Source: Erigeron canadensis (lineage: Eukaryota; Streptophyta; Magnoliopsida; Asterales; Asteraceae). From it: a stretch of DNA of 64,000 nucleotides. The stretch covers positions 3,286,001 to 3,350,000 of the forward strand of contig NC_057765.1 in the NCBI RefSeq assembly GCF_010389155.1. The letters run 5' to 3'. The position numbers and the translations under genes were made by a program. Positions within the stretch are counted from its first letter, which is position 1; every line of letters starts with the position of its first letter. Of this stretch, positions 37,014 to 47,394 are shown piece after piece. Under the pieces are notes generated by a model that did not search any database, was not told the origin of the DNA, and was given only the letters and a program-made list of their open reading frames with translations.

Positions 37014-37634
37014 ATGGAAATTGAAGTAAAGATTCGGATACCCAATTCAAAATCTTGCAAAACCCTGATCTCACTTTTGTCTCCTTTCCATTTAAGAACA
37101 CATAACCAGCACAACAATTTCTTTGACGGCGCCGCTGGTGAGCTTTCCGGCAGCCGTGCCGTCCTCCGTATCAGATTTTACAATGACCCAGAAAACCCAA
37201 AATGTGTTATTAGTCTTAAAGCTAAAGCAATACTTGAAAACGGTGTGAGTAGAGTTGAAGAAGATGAAGAGGAAATCGACCCGGAAATCGGTCGAAAATG
37301 CGTGTCTGACCCGACCCGGTTGAAAGATTTAGTTGGGTCATCAAGAATTATGACAAGGGTTAAAGATGAGTTTTTTGGTAATGGGGATGAGTTAGGGTTT
37401 GTGGGGTTAGGTGGGTTTAAGAATTTGAGAAATGTGTATGAATGGAAAGGATTGATGATCGAATTAGACGAAACGAGTTTCGAATTCGGGACATTGTATG
37501 AGATTGAATGTGAGAGTAGTGAACCTGAGAAAGCTAAGGGATTGATTGAAGAGTTCTTGAAGGAGAATGGTGTTGAATATTCGTATTCGGTTGCTTCTAA
37601 GTTTGCCATTTTTCGATCCGGAAAGTTGCCTTAG
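37014..37634 (+). CDS. TTM3: Triphosphate tunnel metalloenzyme 3, CYTH domain
   Basis: A 206-residue single-exon protein. It opens MEIEVKIRI, containing the EXEXK signature of CYTH/triphosphate tunnel enzymes. Alternating charged strands follow (RAVLRIRFY, CVISLKAK, YEWKGLMIELDE, LYEIECES), forming the eight-stranded tunnel, and it ends YSVASKFAIFRSGKLP. Plant TTM3 is a tripolyphosphatase. The start has A at -3 and G at +4, a strong context. It is the second cistron behind CDC26. CCTTA/GTAAGTG at the stop codon is a good splice donor; an intron from 37634 to 38878 would rebuild the same UAG, so a 3' UTR intron is possible but unproven. Confidence 0.92.
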   Translation: MEIEVKIRIPNSKSCKTLISLLSPFHLRTHNQHNNFFDGAAGELSGSRAVLRIRFYNDPENPKCVISLKAKAILENGVSRVEEDEEEIDPEIGRKCVSDPTRLKDLVGSSRIMTRVKDEFFGNGDELGFVGLGGFKNLRNVYEWKGLMIELDETSFEFGTLYEIECESSEPEKAKGLIEEFLKENGVEYSYSVASKFAIFRSGKLP

Positions 37635-40600
37635 TAAGTGAAATGATTGATTTTGTTTTGTTAATACTATAAGTTTGCTATGGTCTTTTTGTTTGAGTAT
37701 TCATACCGTTTGTTATATGTTATAACGAATATTTAAGAATTTTGTTATTTAAAATCTAGCAGTATGATAGATGAACTTTTTTTGTAGCGTTTGATAGACC
37801 TTATTGGTATATCTGGATTTTTATGTTTTGCAGACCTTTAGTGTTTTCGTAAGCTAAATATTTGTAGCTTTTTCATCCTCAAGTTGTAATACTATTGCTA
37901 AGTGAGACTATTTATCTAATGGTTGTCATTTAGGAATCATCGATTAGTAAGCTGTGTAAAACCATAGTTGTTCTTATTTCTTGTGTGGGATAATTTGGGG
38001 AAATGTTTGTGGTAACTTGCTAGTTTAATGGAACTTGCATTTTGAGGGAGTATATTATGTGGGGTTCTTCCATTCAGGCAACGTTTTCTCCCTCCATTTT
38101 TTGGTAACATATATCATTGTAATCTATTCAGTTAGGGTTAAAAAATTATATTAAAAAAACAGATGCTAAAATGGGTTACCCAAATTGAGCATGTTTGCGT
38201 AGAATGTTACCTAAATCGAGGAGACGAGCATAGTGTCTTGACCCAAATTGAAAGTCCTGTTATGAAGAAGTGGTGTGACATGGAAGAGGTAGTTAGCTAC
38301 CAGATAAGCTGGTCAATGTAGGTCAATCTAAAAGCTTACATGTCAGTCTGTTAATTGCCTAATTAGGTCAGGATTTCTATTCTTAAAGTGAGCCAAGTGG
38401 TTTCCTTGATAGTTATAACCCATTAAGAAGGTAATTGGATTCTAAGTTGTTATGCAATTTTTAGGCTTTCCTCTCTTTAGGGAAATATGAAAGTTACTCA
38501 ATTGAGGAAACAAACATAGTATCTTACCCTAAAACGCATTTTTTGCTTAGTTCAGTCTGTAATGAATCTTCAAGCTGTAAATACTTGTGAACATAGATGA
38601 ATATTGGCACTATGGGATTCAATTTTTTTTTTTATTTAAGTTCAGTTAGGAAGAATTGAGATAACCCGTCCATTGGTGATTATCTTTATTAAGTTAGTTT
38701 TTGTTCATTTCACTTAGCAGACACTCACACATGTGAAATGCTATTCTTGGTGGGTAGCAATCATATAATCGATGTAGCTTGTTTCACAAGGTCAAAATCT
38801 TCTCGATATTTGTACACTTCTTTACATTTCTCGTAAGTTAGATATTGTGTCTTAACTGCCTTCGCATATTATTGTCAGGTTTGGCAAATGGAACTCGAAA
38901 GGAAGTAACGTGTAGCAACTAGCAATAATTCCAAGTATGCTACATGCTTTGTAGTTTGTATGAATGGCTCCAAACCATGTTATTGCATCTTGAAGCAAAA
39001 TTAAGTTGCTCCATTTTTATTTTTATTTTGTATAGCATTAATGACCACATGTCCGATACATTGTACTGAACCATCATGTGGTTTTAATGCTTGATTGGTC
39101 TTTGTTCCTTTTCTAGCGTCTCTGTATCATTACTACTATTGTTTGAATCTTAAATTCATCAGTTTTATTGATTCACTGATTTGTCTAATATGAAGCCGAG
39201 TGAAGCTCATATTCTGCAACAATTATCATTTTGGATAATTATGAGCCCAACTTAATTATATACTCTGTATTGTACAAGTGATAAATGAAAGCATTATACT
39301 GCAAACAAGAGTAGAGAGCTAGACTCTGCAATTTTAAGGGTTTAAGAGTAAGGGATGTGTCACCATCAGATTTAAGTTCTGGTATTTTCTAGGTTGCAAC
39401 TTGCAAACTTGAGAGCTTGAGAAAGCTAGAGAATTGATTGACGGATATGTATAAGGAGAATGCGGATGAATGCTTATTTATGGTTGCTTCTGCTTTTGCT
39501 GGTTTTTTTTTTTTAATCTGGGAATCCTCCTTGAGTCCTTGGTAGTTAAATCATTGATATCTTGAATTATTAGTTCTCAACTTCTCATGTTCGAGTCAAT
39601 GGGGGTTTGTATCATCTGTATTGTGTTGTGATTTAGTAATCATCCATCAAGAATCCACATGAAATTACTTTTCTCAGTTTCTGTATGTTTAGTATATAAG
39701 TGTAAAACCTTCACGGCTCTAATAAAAAAAATAAAAGTTCTTCACGGTTCTGCTCTAACAATATGATAGATCCTCAATTATCCTTGTAAATAACAGAAAG
39801 CTTGGTGGTAGTGATTATAATCTTTTGTTGAATTCAATTTGAGTAATCGCAATGGTCACCACATGACTCATTGGGGACTTGTGCAACACATGACCATGAG
39901 CCCACGCCATTGTGTAGGACTTGTGATCCGACTCATGGTGGAAGCTTCTTGGTGCCAGCGGAGCTTTTCTTTAAGACAGCCTTTAAAAAATATATATATG
40001 GGTCTCAGACTAGTATTCGATTAGTAGGTAAATCGAGAGTGTTGTGTAGAATTTGTGGTTAAAAAGTGATTGTGATTGGAGGATTTTCTATGTGATGTTG
40101 ATCAGAAGTCAGAACTAGTAGTGACTAATGGATGCGTCGACCACTGTTAATGGTCTAAGGGCTAGGCAGAAATGTGGTGTCAGGTTTCGAGAATGAAGTT
40201 GATACTCCTAGCTATGCTCTATTTACCGGCTATTTAGAAATAGTTGAGTTTATGTTATCAAGGTAGATAACAATTGCATCTTATCAGGCTCCAAATCCAG
40301 GCTTGTAGACTATGTTCAGTTATACGGACAAGAAACTCGTGGATAATAGTCCATCACCAAAGTATAATCATGAAATTAACTTCTAGTACACACATGTTTT
40401 CAGTTATTAGCGAGTTGTAAGCTCTTAAATACCTGCTTTCGACAATCTTAATAAAACAAGGTTTCACATGTCATTGTATCTTGAAACAAAAGAATTAAGT
40501 TGCTCCATTCTTATTGACATAGACGACCATAGATGGTATAAGCGCTTGGAATTGCAAATTTTTTATGCTACTTGGCTTTTTCCTTAGGTTTGTTGTCTAT

Positions 40601-42050
40601 ATCCATTGTTTTATAAAACTCTTATGTTTCCTTGGGTTCAATTAGAAGTACCTTGTCGTCAACTGTGTAAAGCCATCAAATTGATCACAACACTCATAAC
40701 TTTGCATTTGTTTCAGAGCAGATATGTTATACGTTTAATAATTGTAGCTATATATTTGTCAGTTTTTAGAATGGCAATCTCTCTTAATCTTAATTCCAAA
40801 CTACATGAATGCTTGTGATGAAACTTAGTACTTTTGGGGAAAAAAAACTCCGATAATCCACTTCTATAAAGTGGGTCTCGAACTCGGGTAAAATACCCCA
40901 AGTTCAAAGACCTTACATATTTGTCTTATTATATAAAGCTTTTACTATTTAGCATTAATATAACCATGAGCAGAGTGAAAGGACACTACAAATTTAAGAG
41001 AGAGCAGCCTGGTAGTTGTTATCAGTAAAAGTTCTTATGAATTTATATGAAGCTTTAAATATAATATACCCTACAATTACCTGGTTTTGACGGTTGACTA
41101 CTAGGTACATGAGAGCCAAATTTGAGTGAGCTTCTTTGGCTCAAGGCCTGCTTTTTGAAAACAAATCAATGCGCCTCCTTTTTACTAGGGCTACTGTCAA
41201 TTGTGTTTCAATTTAGGACTTTATGCATGATTGTGAATATTTTCTGATAACTCACTTTTTCCAGAATTGGGTACCCTTGTTGTCATTGTAGCATGTCACA
41301 CTTTTGCCGAAGGCCTTTCAGAAAAGTGTCTTTCTAGTTTCTACCATCATGTAAAACAGTAAAAGGATGACAATTTACGTCTCTCATACCCCGTCTTTGA
41401 CATGATTGGTAATGTTGTCATAATCATCCATTTTGACGCAAAAAGAGACAAATGCAAAGACGAATTTAACAATCTGGTTACATACACGGCGCTATTATAA
41501 CACATTTACTAGCAAATATATCATCAGTTCAGGTTTTACAAATACAAAAATCTACAAGTATATCAAGTTAAATACGTTAAAAATCATTCAAATTCCTCTT
41601 TGAATACATAGCATCTCATACATCATTTTTCCATAAGTGTCAGATATTATTTGCGACTAGAAATGATATATGGCCAGTTTTATCACATCACCTCCAAGCA
41701 AAAAGATTTATATATGAATACATGAAACATCATTACCATGTACTCAAGCCGCGCCAATGACATGCCCATCGAAGACAGTCACCGAGCTTTTCCAGCAAGA
41801 GACGAAGAAACACAAGACAACCAAGAAATATGATAAGCTAGAACACAAATCCCAGAGGACTATTCATCCCAAGGAATGAAATATATGCATACCAATCTAT
41901 CCATAACAACAAAGTACGAAAACGATTAATCATTCTAAACAACCGATTTTGATGAATTAAGATCCTACACCTTGAAAAACCACAAGATAGAGCTAAAATG
42001 CTTACCCTCCCTACTACATACTCAAACTCAGATACTGGATACCCAATATT
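37635..42050. other. Intergenic, no intact gene seen
   Basis: It begins with the likely TTM3 3' UTR. It contains the TTM3-derived fragment at 39405-39505 and a possible SINE relic at 40845-40925 (inverse of GAGTTCGAGACCCACTT). Nothing else is coding-like. Confidence 0.5.
39405..39505 (+). pseudogene. Decayed duplicate of the TTM3 3' coding end
   Basis: GAGAAAGCTAGAGAATTGAT, AAGGAGAATG and GGTTGCTTCTGCTTTTGC align in order and spacing with the last 100 nt of TTM3 coding sequence (about 37520-37615, e.g. GAGAAAGCTAAGGGATTGAT, GGTTGCTTCTAAGTTTGC). The frame is not open. This looks like an old local duplication. Confidence 0.65.
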
Positions 42051-43849
42051 TTACTTTCTCTTCTTGGTTGGTGGCTCCTTCTCTTCCTCGTCCTCGTCTT
42101 CTTCTTCTTCTTCTTCCTCGTCATCATCGTCGTCATCGTCGTCGTCATTACCCTCGTCGTCATCTTCGTCGTCATCGTCATCATCGTCATCTTGGTTACC
42201 ATTCACCTCAGGATCATCATTAGGATCTGCCTCCTCATCATCCTCCTCTTCTCCAGAGAAATCCTCATCTCCAGCATCATCATCATCTGGCTCTACTGCA
42301 TCCTCATCCTCATCATCGTCATCCTCTGTGTCACTTCCGTCTTTGGCTTCAGGTTCAGTCTTGTCCTTTCTGTGAAGCTCAGAGAAAGCAAACCTGCAAT
42401 TACAGATGAATTAAATAACTATTTATCATGCAACGAATCTTGATAACAGGGAAGGTTAAAACTTAAAACTACAATAAAAAATACCTCTGGCCATTTCCGT
42501 TCAATGTTGGAGATGTAATTACATCATTAAGCAGAGGTGCCATCTGCATAAACAGAGATAAGTACATTACAAGTAGATAATTTATCTTTGTACTCTATTA
42601 ATAATGATAGACTCACATCCAAAATTTTAGGTAGGTTAATAAGAATTTTCTGCTGATCATAATAGGTCAGGTTGGTTAAATCTGCATTTTCTTTTGAGCT
42701 CTCTTTTCTTAATTTTATAGCCAAGAGAAGTGGTAAACATCGTAAAACAGAAAACAATTTACAAGGTTTCAATGTTTCATACATTTCGGAAAGCTTAAAA
42801 CCGTTGGACCTGTGCAGAACCCATTTGAAATGATTTCTTTCTAAGTTAAAACTTTTAACATAACCCAAATCAACTCATAAGTACCACTATTATATGTCGT
42901 ATCAACAAACACAATTAAACGTATGTTAAGCTTTTGCCTTTGACACAATGGTAATGGTAATAACAAACCGAATAGAAACTACACAAAGATCGGTCAAAGA
43001 AACAACCAGATAAGCCAAACAGATATACTTATATTCCTATATACATCCAAATTAAAACTACAAGCCAAAGAGAACAAAAGTATATACTATCTGAAACATT
43101 ACAGAGCAATAAAATATGTAAAAGTTAACATCTTTTTAATTTAGCAGTGTCCTTTTCAATCAAGCTTAGCTAGAAGCAATTCAAAATATCTCAAATATGG
43201 AATACATCTTATTTAACTATTAGCCATTAATCTATTAGCTAAAGAAACCGAACATAATGAAGTACAAATTGGCATAAATCTTGAACTTCCTTAGAAACAA
43301 AAATGTATCACAACTAAATAATGACTAAAACATAAGACATCTAATAAGTATGGTTCTTGGATTAGCTTATTTTTCTGGCTTATCTGCATAACGAAATCTC
43401 AATATAGTCGTCGTAAACTGATAATAGCTTCTTATATTTACCCATTTGAGCTAATTGCTTGTTTATACACATGAAATTTAGTTCATTGACTTTTTTTAGG
43501 AATTTTTTTATTAAAAAAAAAAAAAAAAGCCAATTCAAGAAAAAGTACAAAAAAACACAATTCAATGTAGTTGTTTCTCAAAATCATATCATTAAAAAAC
43601 ACTACATTAAACCCTACAAGCAAACCCACAATTCTATAAACAATAATAATAATAAAAACACACAATTAAAATCAAGCAAATATACATACATAAAATAATA
43701 TATATATATATATACACTATAAAGATATAGATATAGATATATACCATAAGGAGAGCAGCCATGAGGGTTTGAGAAACAACAGTTTCAGCAAACAAAGAAA
43801 CCAATTTAATCTGCAAATCAGAGCAACTCAAAGATTTCCCAACTTCCAT
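42051..43849 (-). CDS. Small acidic nuclear protein with basic C-terminal NLS
   Basis: Three exons (minus): 43849-43745, 42543-42485 and 42393-42051. They total 507 nt, or 168 residues, all with GT-AG introns. The N-terminus (MEVGKSLSCSDLQIKLVSLF, then VVSQTLMAALLM) looks helical. A short conserved-looking MAPLLNDVITSPTLNGNGQR segment follows. The last 100 residues are mostly Asp/Glu and end PPTKKRK, a monopartite nuclear localisation signal. Plant homologues of this architecture are usually annotated as nucleolin-like or prothymosin-like acidic proteins; I cannot assign a biochemical function. The Ser-rich frame on the other strand (41998-42375) is its mirror image. A telo-box/site II motif lies 140 bp upstream. 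Confidence 0.8.
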
Positions 43850-43986
43850 TGTGTACTAAAACAAAAACCCACAAATAAAAATACAATTTTTTTTTGCAAA
43901 AAACCCACAAAGATTTTTTGTCAAAGTAATTTTACTGAAACCCAAGTGTTTGGTTAAAAAGGAGTAGGAAATAAGAGAGTGTGTGA

Positions 43987-43999
43987 TGGGCTAGGGTTT
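43987..43999 (-). promoter_or_regulatory. Site II plus telo-box promoter motif
   Basis: The plus strand reads TGGGCTAGGGTTT, i.e. on the gene strand AAACCCTA next to AGCCCA. The pair of telo-box and site II (TGGGCY) is known from promoters of plant ribosome-biogenesis and proliferation genes. It is about 140 bp upstream of the acidic-protein start codon. A second CTAGGGTTTTG lies at 44099. Confidence 0.55.
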
Positions 44000-44451
44000 G
44001 GATATGTGAATTTTGGGGGTGTGTTTGTTAGGACAATTATTTTACTATTATATTTTTATATTATTTTTTTTAGATTTGAAAGTACTAGAAGGGTATTGCT
44101 AGGGTTTTGTGAAGGTGTGAATTGTGAGTTCGTGGAAAAGTAAAGGGGGTGTAAATGAAAATTATTTTTTTGAAATTGCGGATTGACCTTGACTTGTTAA
44201 GTTTTTGGTCATGACGACTATATGCCCTAGATTGTAGTGGACTTTGAGTTGGTATAGAACTATAGATTTTTGTTTATACATGATTATTATGAGATTTTTA
44301 ATATTATTTTGAATAAGTTAACATGATAAAGAATCATTTGAGTAAGTCCAACTTTCGTTATTATAAGTATCTGATTGATTAAAATTTTTAGATGTCACAT
44401 AAAATTTTGAATCCTCCTTTGTAGACATTACGTTTATCTCATACATATAAC

Positions 44452-44840
44452 CACTACAAAAAAAGTTTATTTGTTCACACTTGGTTATAAAAAGTGTGAA
44501 CAGATTTATGAATTTAATCACATATAAAAATGTGTAGAAAAAAATTACATTTAAAAGTGTGAATAAATTTTAAAAGTTATAATTTTTTCACACTTATAAA
44601 TGTGTAAACAAAATGTTAACATTTAAAAGTATGAACAATTATCAAATATTTTCACACTTAAAAGTGTGAAAGTTAACTTGTAACACATGATTTATTAACA
44701 GTACTCTACATGTGTGAACAAATAGGTGTTACAAATTAACTTTCACACTCTTAAGTGTGAACAATTGATATATTTTTACACGCTCTAAAGTGTGAACTTT
44801 TAATTTTCATATGTATAAGTGTGTAGAATCCTTACTACCT
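44452..44840. mobile_element. CACTA transposon end with subterminal palindromes
   Basis: CACTACAAAAAAAGT is a typical En/Spm (CACTA) terminus. It is followed by about ten copies of an element like TTCACACTTTTAAGTGTGAA in both orientations, as expected for transposase binding sites in the subterminal region. The opposite terminus (TTTTGTAGTG) was not found, so the element is truncated or ends differently near 44840. Confidence 0.65.
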
Positions 44841-45236
44841 AACAGCTTTAATAAAAGATAAAATTTAACTAGATGATATGTGTCCATAACGGCTCCACAA
44901 ACTCCATATAACCATGTTTAATCTTAAATTGTACAAAAAAAAAGATCTAAAATATACAACTAATGCACTACATTTTACTTTAGATGCTAAATAAATGATT
45001 AAAAAAAGGTGTGTGCAATGAAAGAATGGAAAACAAAACAGAATATAGATGATGTGCTATTAACGAGTTAATGGTGTTATAATACAGCTATAGAAATAAA
45101 AAACTCTTCCATTTAAAGCCCGGGAAAAAAGTTTAACCAAAAAATCAAAGATTGCAGTGTAGCATGTAAAGTTCACAAGAAACAAGTTAAATGAAAGAAG
45201 TAGTCCTTAAAACAATGAAACACATGAAAAAATGCT

Positions 45237-45418
45237 AGGTTATATAGCACAGTGGTTGAAGGCCCTCTACAAGGGTCACATGTTCGAATCTCATCTCGAA
45301 CATTGTTACTAGCCAATATTCTTGACGTGCGAGTTGAATTTACCGGGTGGGGCGGGTGGAGGAGGGGATCGGATAGACTCTCGGTATCCAGTCCGGCCCT
45401 TCGCTTTTCTAAAAAAAA
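45237..45418 (+). mobile_element. tRNA-derived SINE
   Basis: TATAGCACAGTGGTTGAAGG (A-box region) and CACATGTTCGAATCTCATC (B box) are spaced as in a tRNA promoter. A GC-richer body (CGGGTGGGGCGGGTGG) follows and an A tail at 45411-45419. No clear target duplication. Confidence 0.65.
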
Positions 45419-45626
45419 ACCTAATTAGAGAATTATTTGCTTTAAAAAAAAGTTTTAAAGATTGTTCGAGGAAGAAAAGAAATCACTATTGACAAGTTTT
45501 TTAGTCCACCATTGACACTTGTCATGATATTATTGGTTCATTTTTATTTCTAACTAAAAATGTTAGGTGGTAAAGATTAATTGACCAAATATGTAAAAAA
45601 ATTTGTAGGTGTCTAAAATATGACTA

Positions 45627-45775
45627 TCTACGCAATTTTCCTTTTAAAATATCTGCATAACCCCTTTACATTAATTATCTACATCACTGGATGTCACCTC
45701 TACCACCAACAGTCGTCCCCCCAATCACACTGTCATCACCTTAAATACTTCCACATGATGTAGGTATCGTGCTAG
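45627..45775 (+). mobile_element. Short non-autonomous Helitron
   Basis: It starts TCTACGCAATTTTCC after a host A and ends GTGCTAG before T. The interior (CCCCTTTACATTAATTATC, CACCTCTACCACCAAC) matches the Helitron family at 7.6-9.0 kb. The 3' hairpin (ACATGATGTAGGTATCGTG) is degenerate. 149 bp. Confidence 0.45.
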
Positions 45776-46269
45776 TCAATGTATAATGAAAGTTAATATA
45801 CCTATTTATAGTGGGATACATAGAATATTCATGAAGAAATGTTTGATACATTTAAAAGCAATTGGCCTAGATATAATACTACATATCAGCAGCAAATGTA
45901 GACAACATTCCAATTGATGGATTCGGCCATTAGCACATCATCAAAAAGATTAAAAAATAAATAGAAAAGAAAATGTGAAGTTGAAAAATTACATAAAAAT
46001 GTATAAATGTTAAAAACAACTAGATCAATGAGTGAATTTTTCAACTTAGAACTATGGAAACACGTAAACAACTGAATATGTTAAGTTAAGCAAAATTCAA
46101 GTCAAATTAAATAAAATAGTAAAGAAATTTTAAGTAACGATGATACTGACAATATTAGATACAAAGTATCTTTGTCTCATTACATCATTACATGGGGTGT
46201 GAAAAAGAAGAAAAGGGGAATGAAGTCTATCACGATCGATGTCATTTATAGGTTCCTGTTTACTATAAA

Positions 46270-47201
46270 CTAGTATTTTTATCCGGACGTTGTCCCGAGT
46301 GAAATACAAAACTTCAGTGATAAAAGTTAATAACATTAAGCCAAAAAGTGAAATTTGCGTGACAAAAGTTAAGAATTCAAAAGTTGTCGTCAAAAGTAAA
46401 GAAGATAAAATTTTAGTAACAAAATTTAGAAACTAAAAGTTATGTGGTAAAGGACTTAAAAAACACAAGTTATGTGAGAAAAATTAGACAAGTTAAGAAA
46501 CTTAAACTTGAAAACAAGTTTTGTGTGGCGAAAAGTTTAAAAAACAAAAGTTATTTGGCAAAAAGTAAAAGAGGAAATGTAATTAAAAAAAAATAGTGGC
46601 GAAAGTTTAAATAGTAAAAGTTATGTGGTAAAAATAAGAAAGAAATAAACTTTTGATGGGAAAAACTTAGAAACCCAAAGTTATGTGGCAAAAAGTAAGT
46701 AAAGCAAAACTTTTAAACTTAAAAATAAACTGCGTTAAATACCCTTTTGTAACTACCATTAATTATCCAAGCAACACCTTACGGTCATTAAGGCCGTTAA
46801 TTTTGTTGGTTGTGCAGTATTAACTTGTACCTCATGCATAATTTAAAAAGTATAAGTCATGTGGTAAAAATAAGAAAGAAAAAAACTTTTGATGGTAATA
46901 ACTTAAAAACCAAAAGTTATGTGACAAAAAGTAACCAAGTCAAAACTTTAGTGTCAAATATTAAAATACTTAAAGTTAACTTTGACCTAACGGTCGTTAA
47001 GTCTGTTAGTTTTGTTGGTTGTGCTATTGGAAGTTGTACCTTATGCATGAGAAGTGTACTTTTAGCTACAATAGTACCTCCTTAGTAGCCGACATTACAA
47101 TTTAGTTGTTATATATAATTACTATTAAATACAACCAATTATATAGTATTCCATCATTATAGGTTCATGTTTAGCATAAATTAAAAGTGAGTAATAATAG
47201 A
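46270..47201 (-). mobile_element. Putative Helitron carrying tandem repeats
   Basis: The minus strand has a TCTATTATTACTC start at 47201 after A. At the other end is a hairpin CGGGACAACGTCCGG, then ATAAAAATA and CTAG at 46270, followed by T. Between them are degenerate repeats based on AAAAGTTATGTGG and a larger duplicated block. The boundaries are inferred from the terminal motifs only. Confidence 0.45.
46380..47050 (+). repeat. Degenerate tandem repeats
   Basis: AAAAGTTATGTGGCAAAAAG-type units recur about eight times. A 60-70 bp block (CGGTCATTAAGGCCGTTAA ... TTGTACCTCATGCAT) at 46778-46840 returns at 46984-47048 with some changes, giving an approximately 207-bp higher-order period. Confidence 0.6.
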
Positions 47202-47394
47202 TACCTTTCAAGTAGGGATGATTGCAACAAAAAAAAATAACGATAGTTTGTGTGGAGATGATGAAGATGTTCGAAAAGACGTTTAAGTTGAAGTATTATT
47301 CTATATTTGGGTATATTCTTTCAATCCGAACCAAGTGGATTTCTTTTATTTGCATGAGACTTAACATAAGATAATGAACTAGTAGAATACGGAT

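Larger units (their letters stand above)
36732..37634 (+). other. CDC26-TTM3 dicistronic unit
   Basis: Two unrelated ORFs lie in the same direction, 69 nt apart (36945-37013). The spacer is A/T-only apart from a few C/G, has no ATG and leaves no room for a normal promoter. This arrangement is known to yield one bicistronic transcript in Arabidopsis and other plants, so one mRNA is the expected output here. Confidence 0.85.

Noticed and set aside
41998..42375. Plus-strand poly-serine ORF of 125 residues
   Set aside because: It is the antisense of the Asp/Glu codons of the spliced minus-strand gene, which has conserved-looking exons, splice sites and a promoter motif.
44318..44521. 67-residue ORF next to the CACTA end
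   Set aside because: It runs into transposon subterminal repeats and has no similarity.
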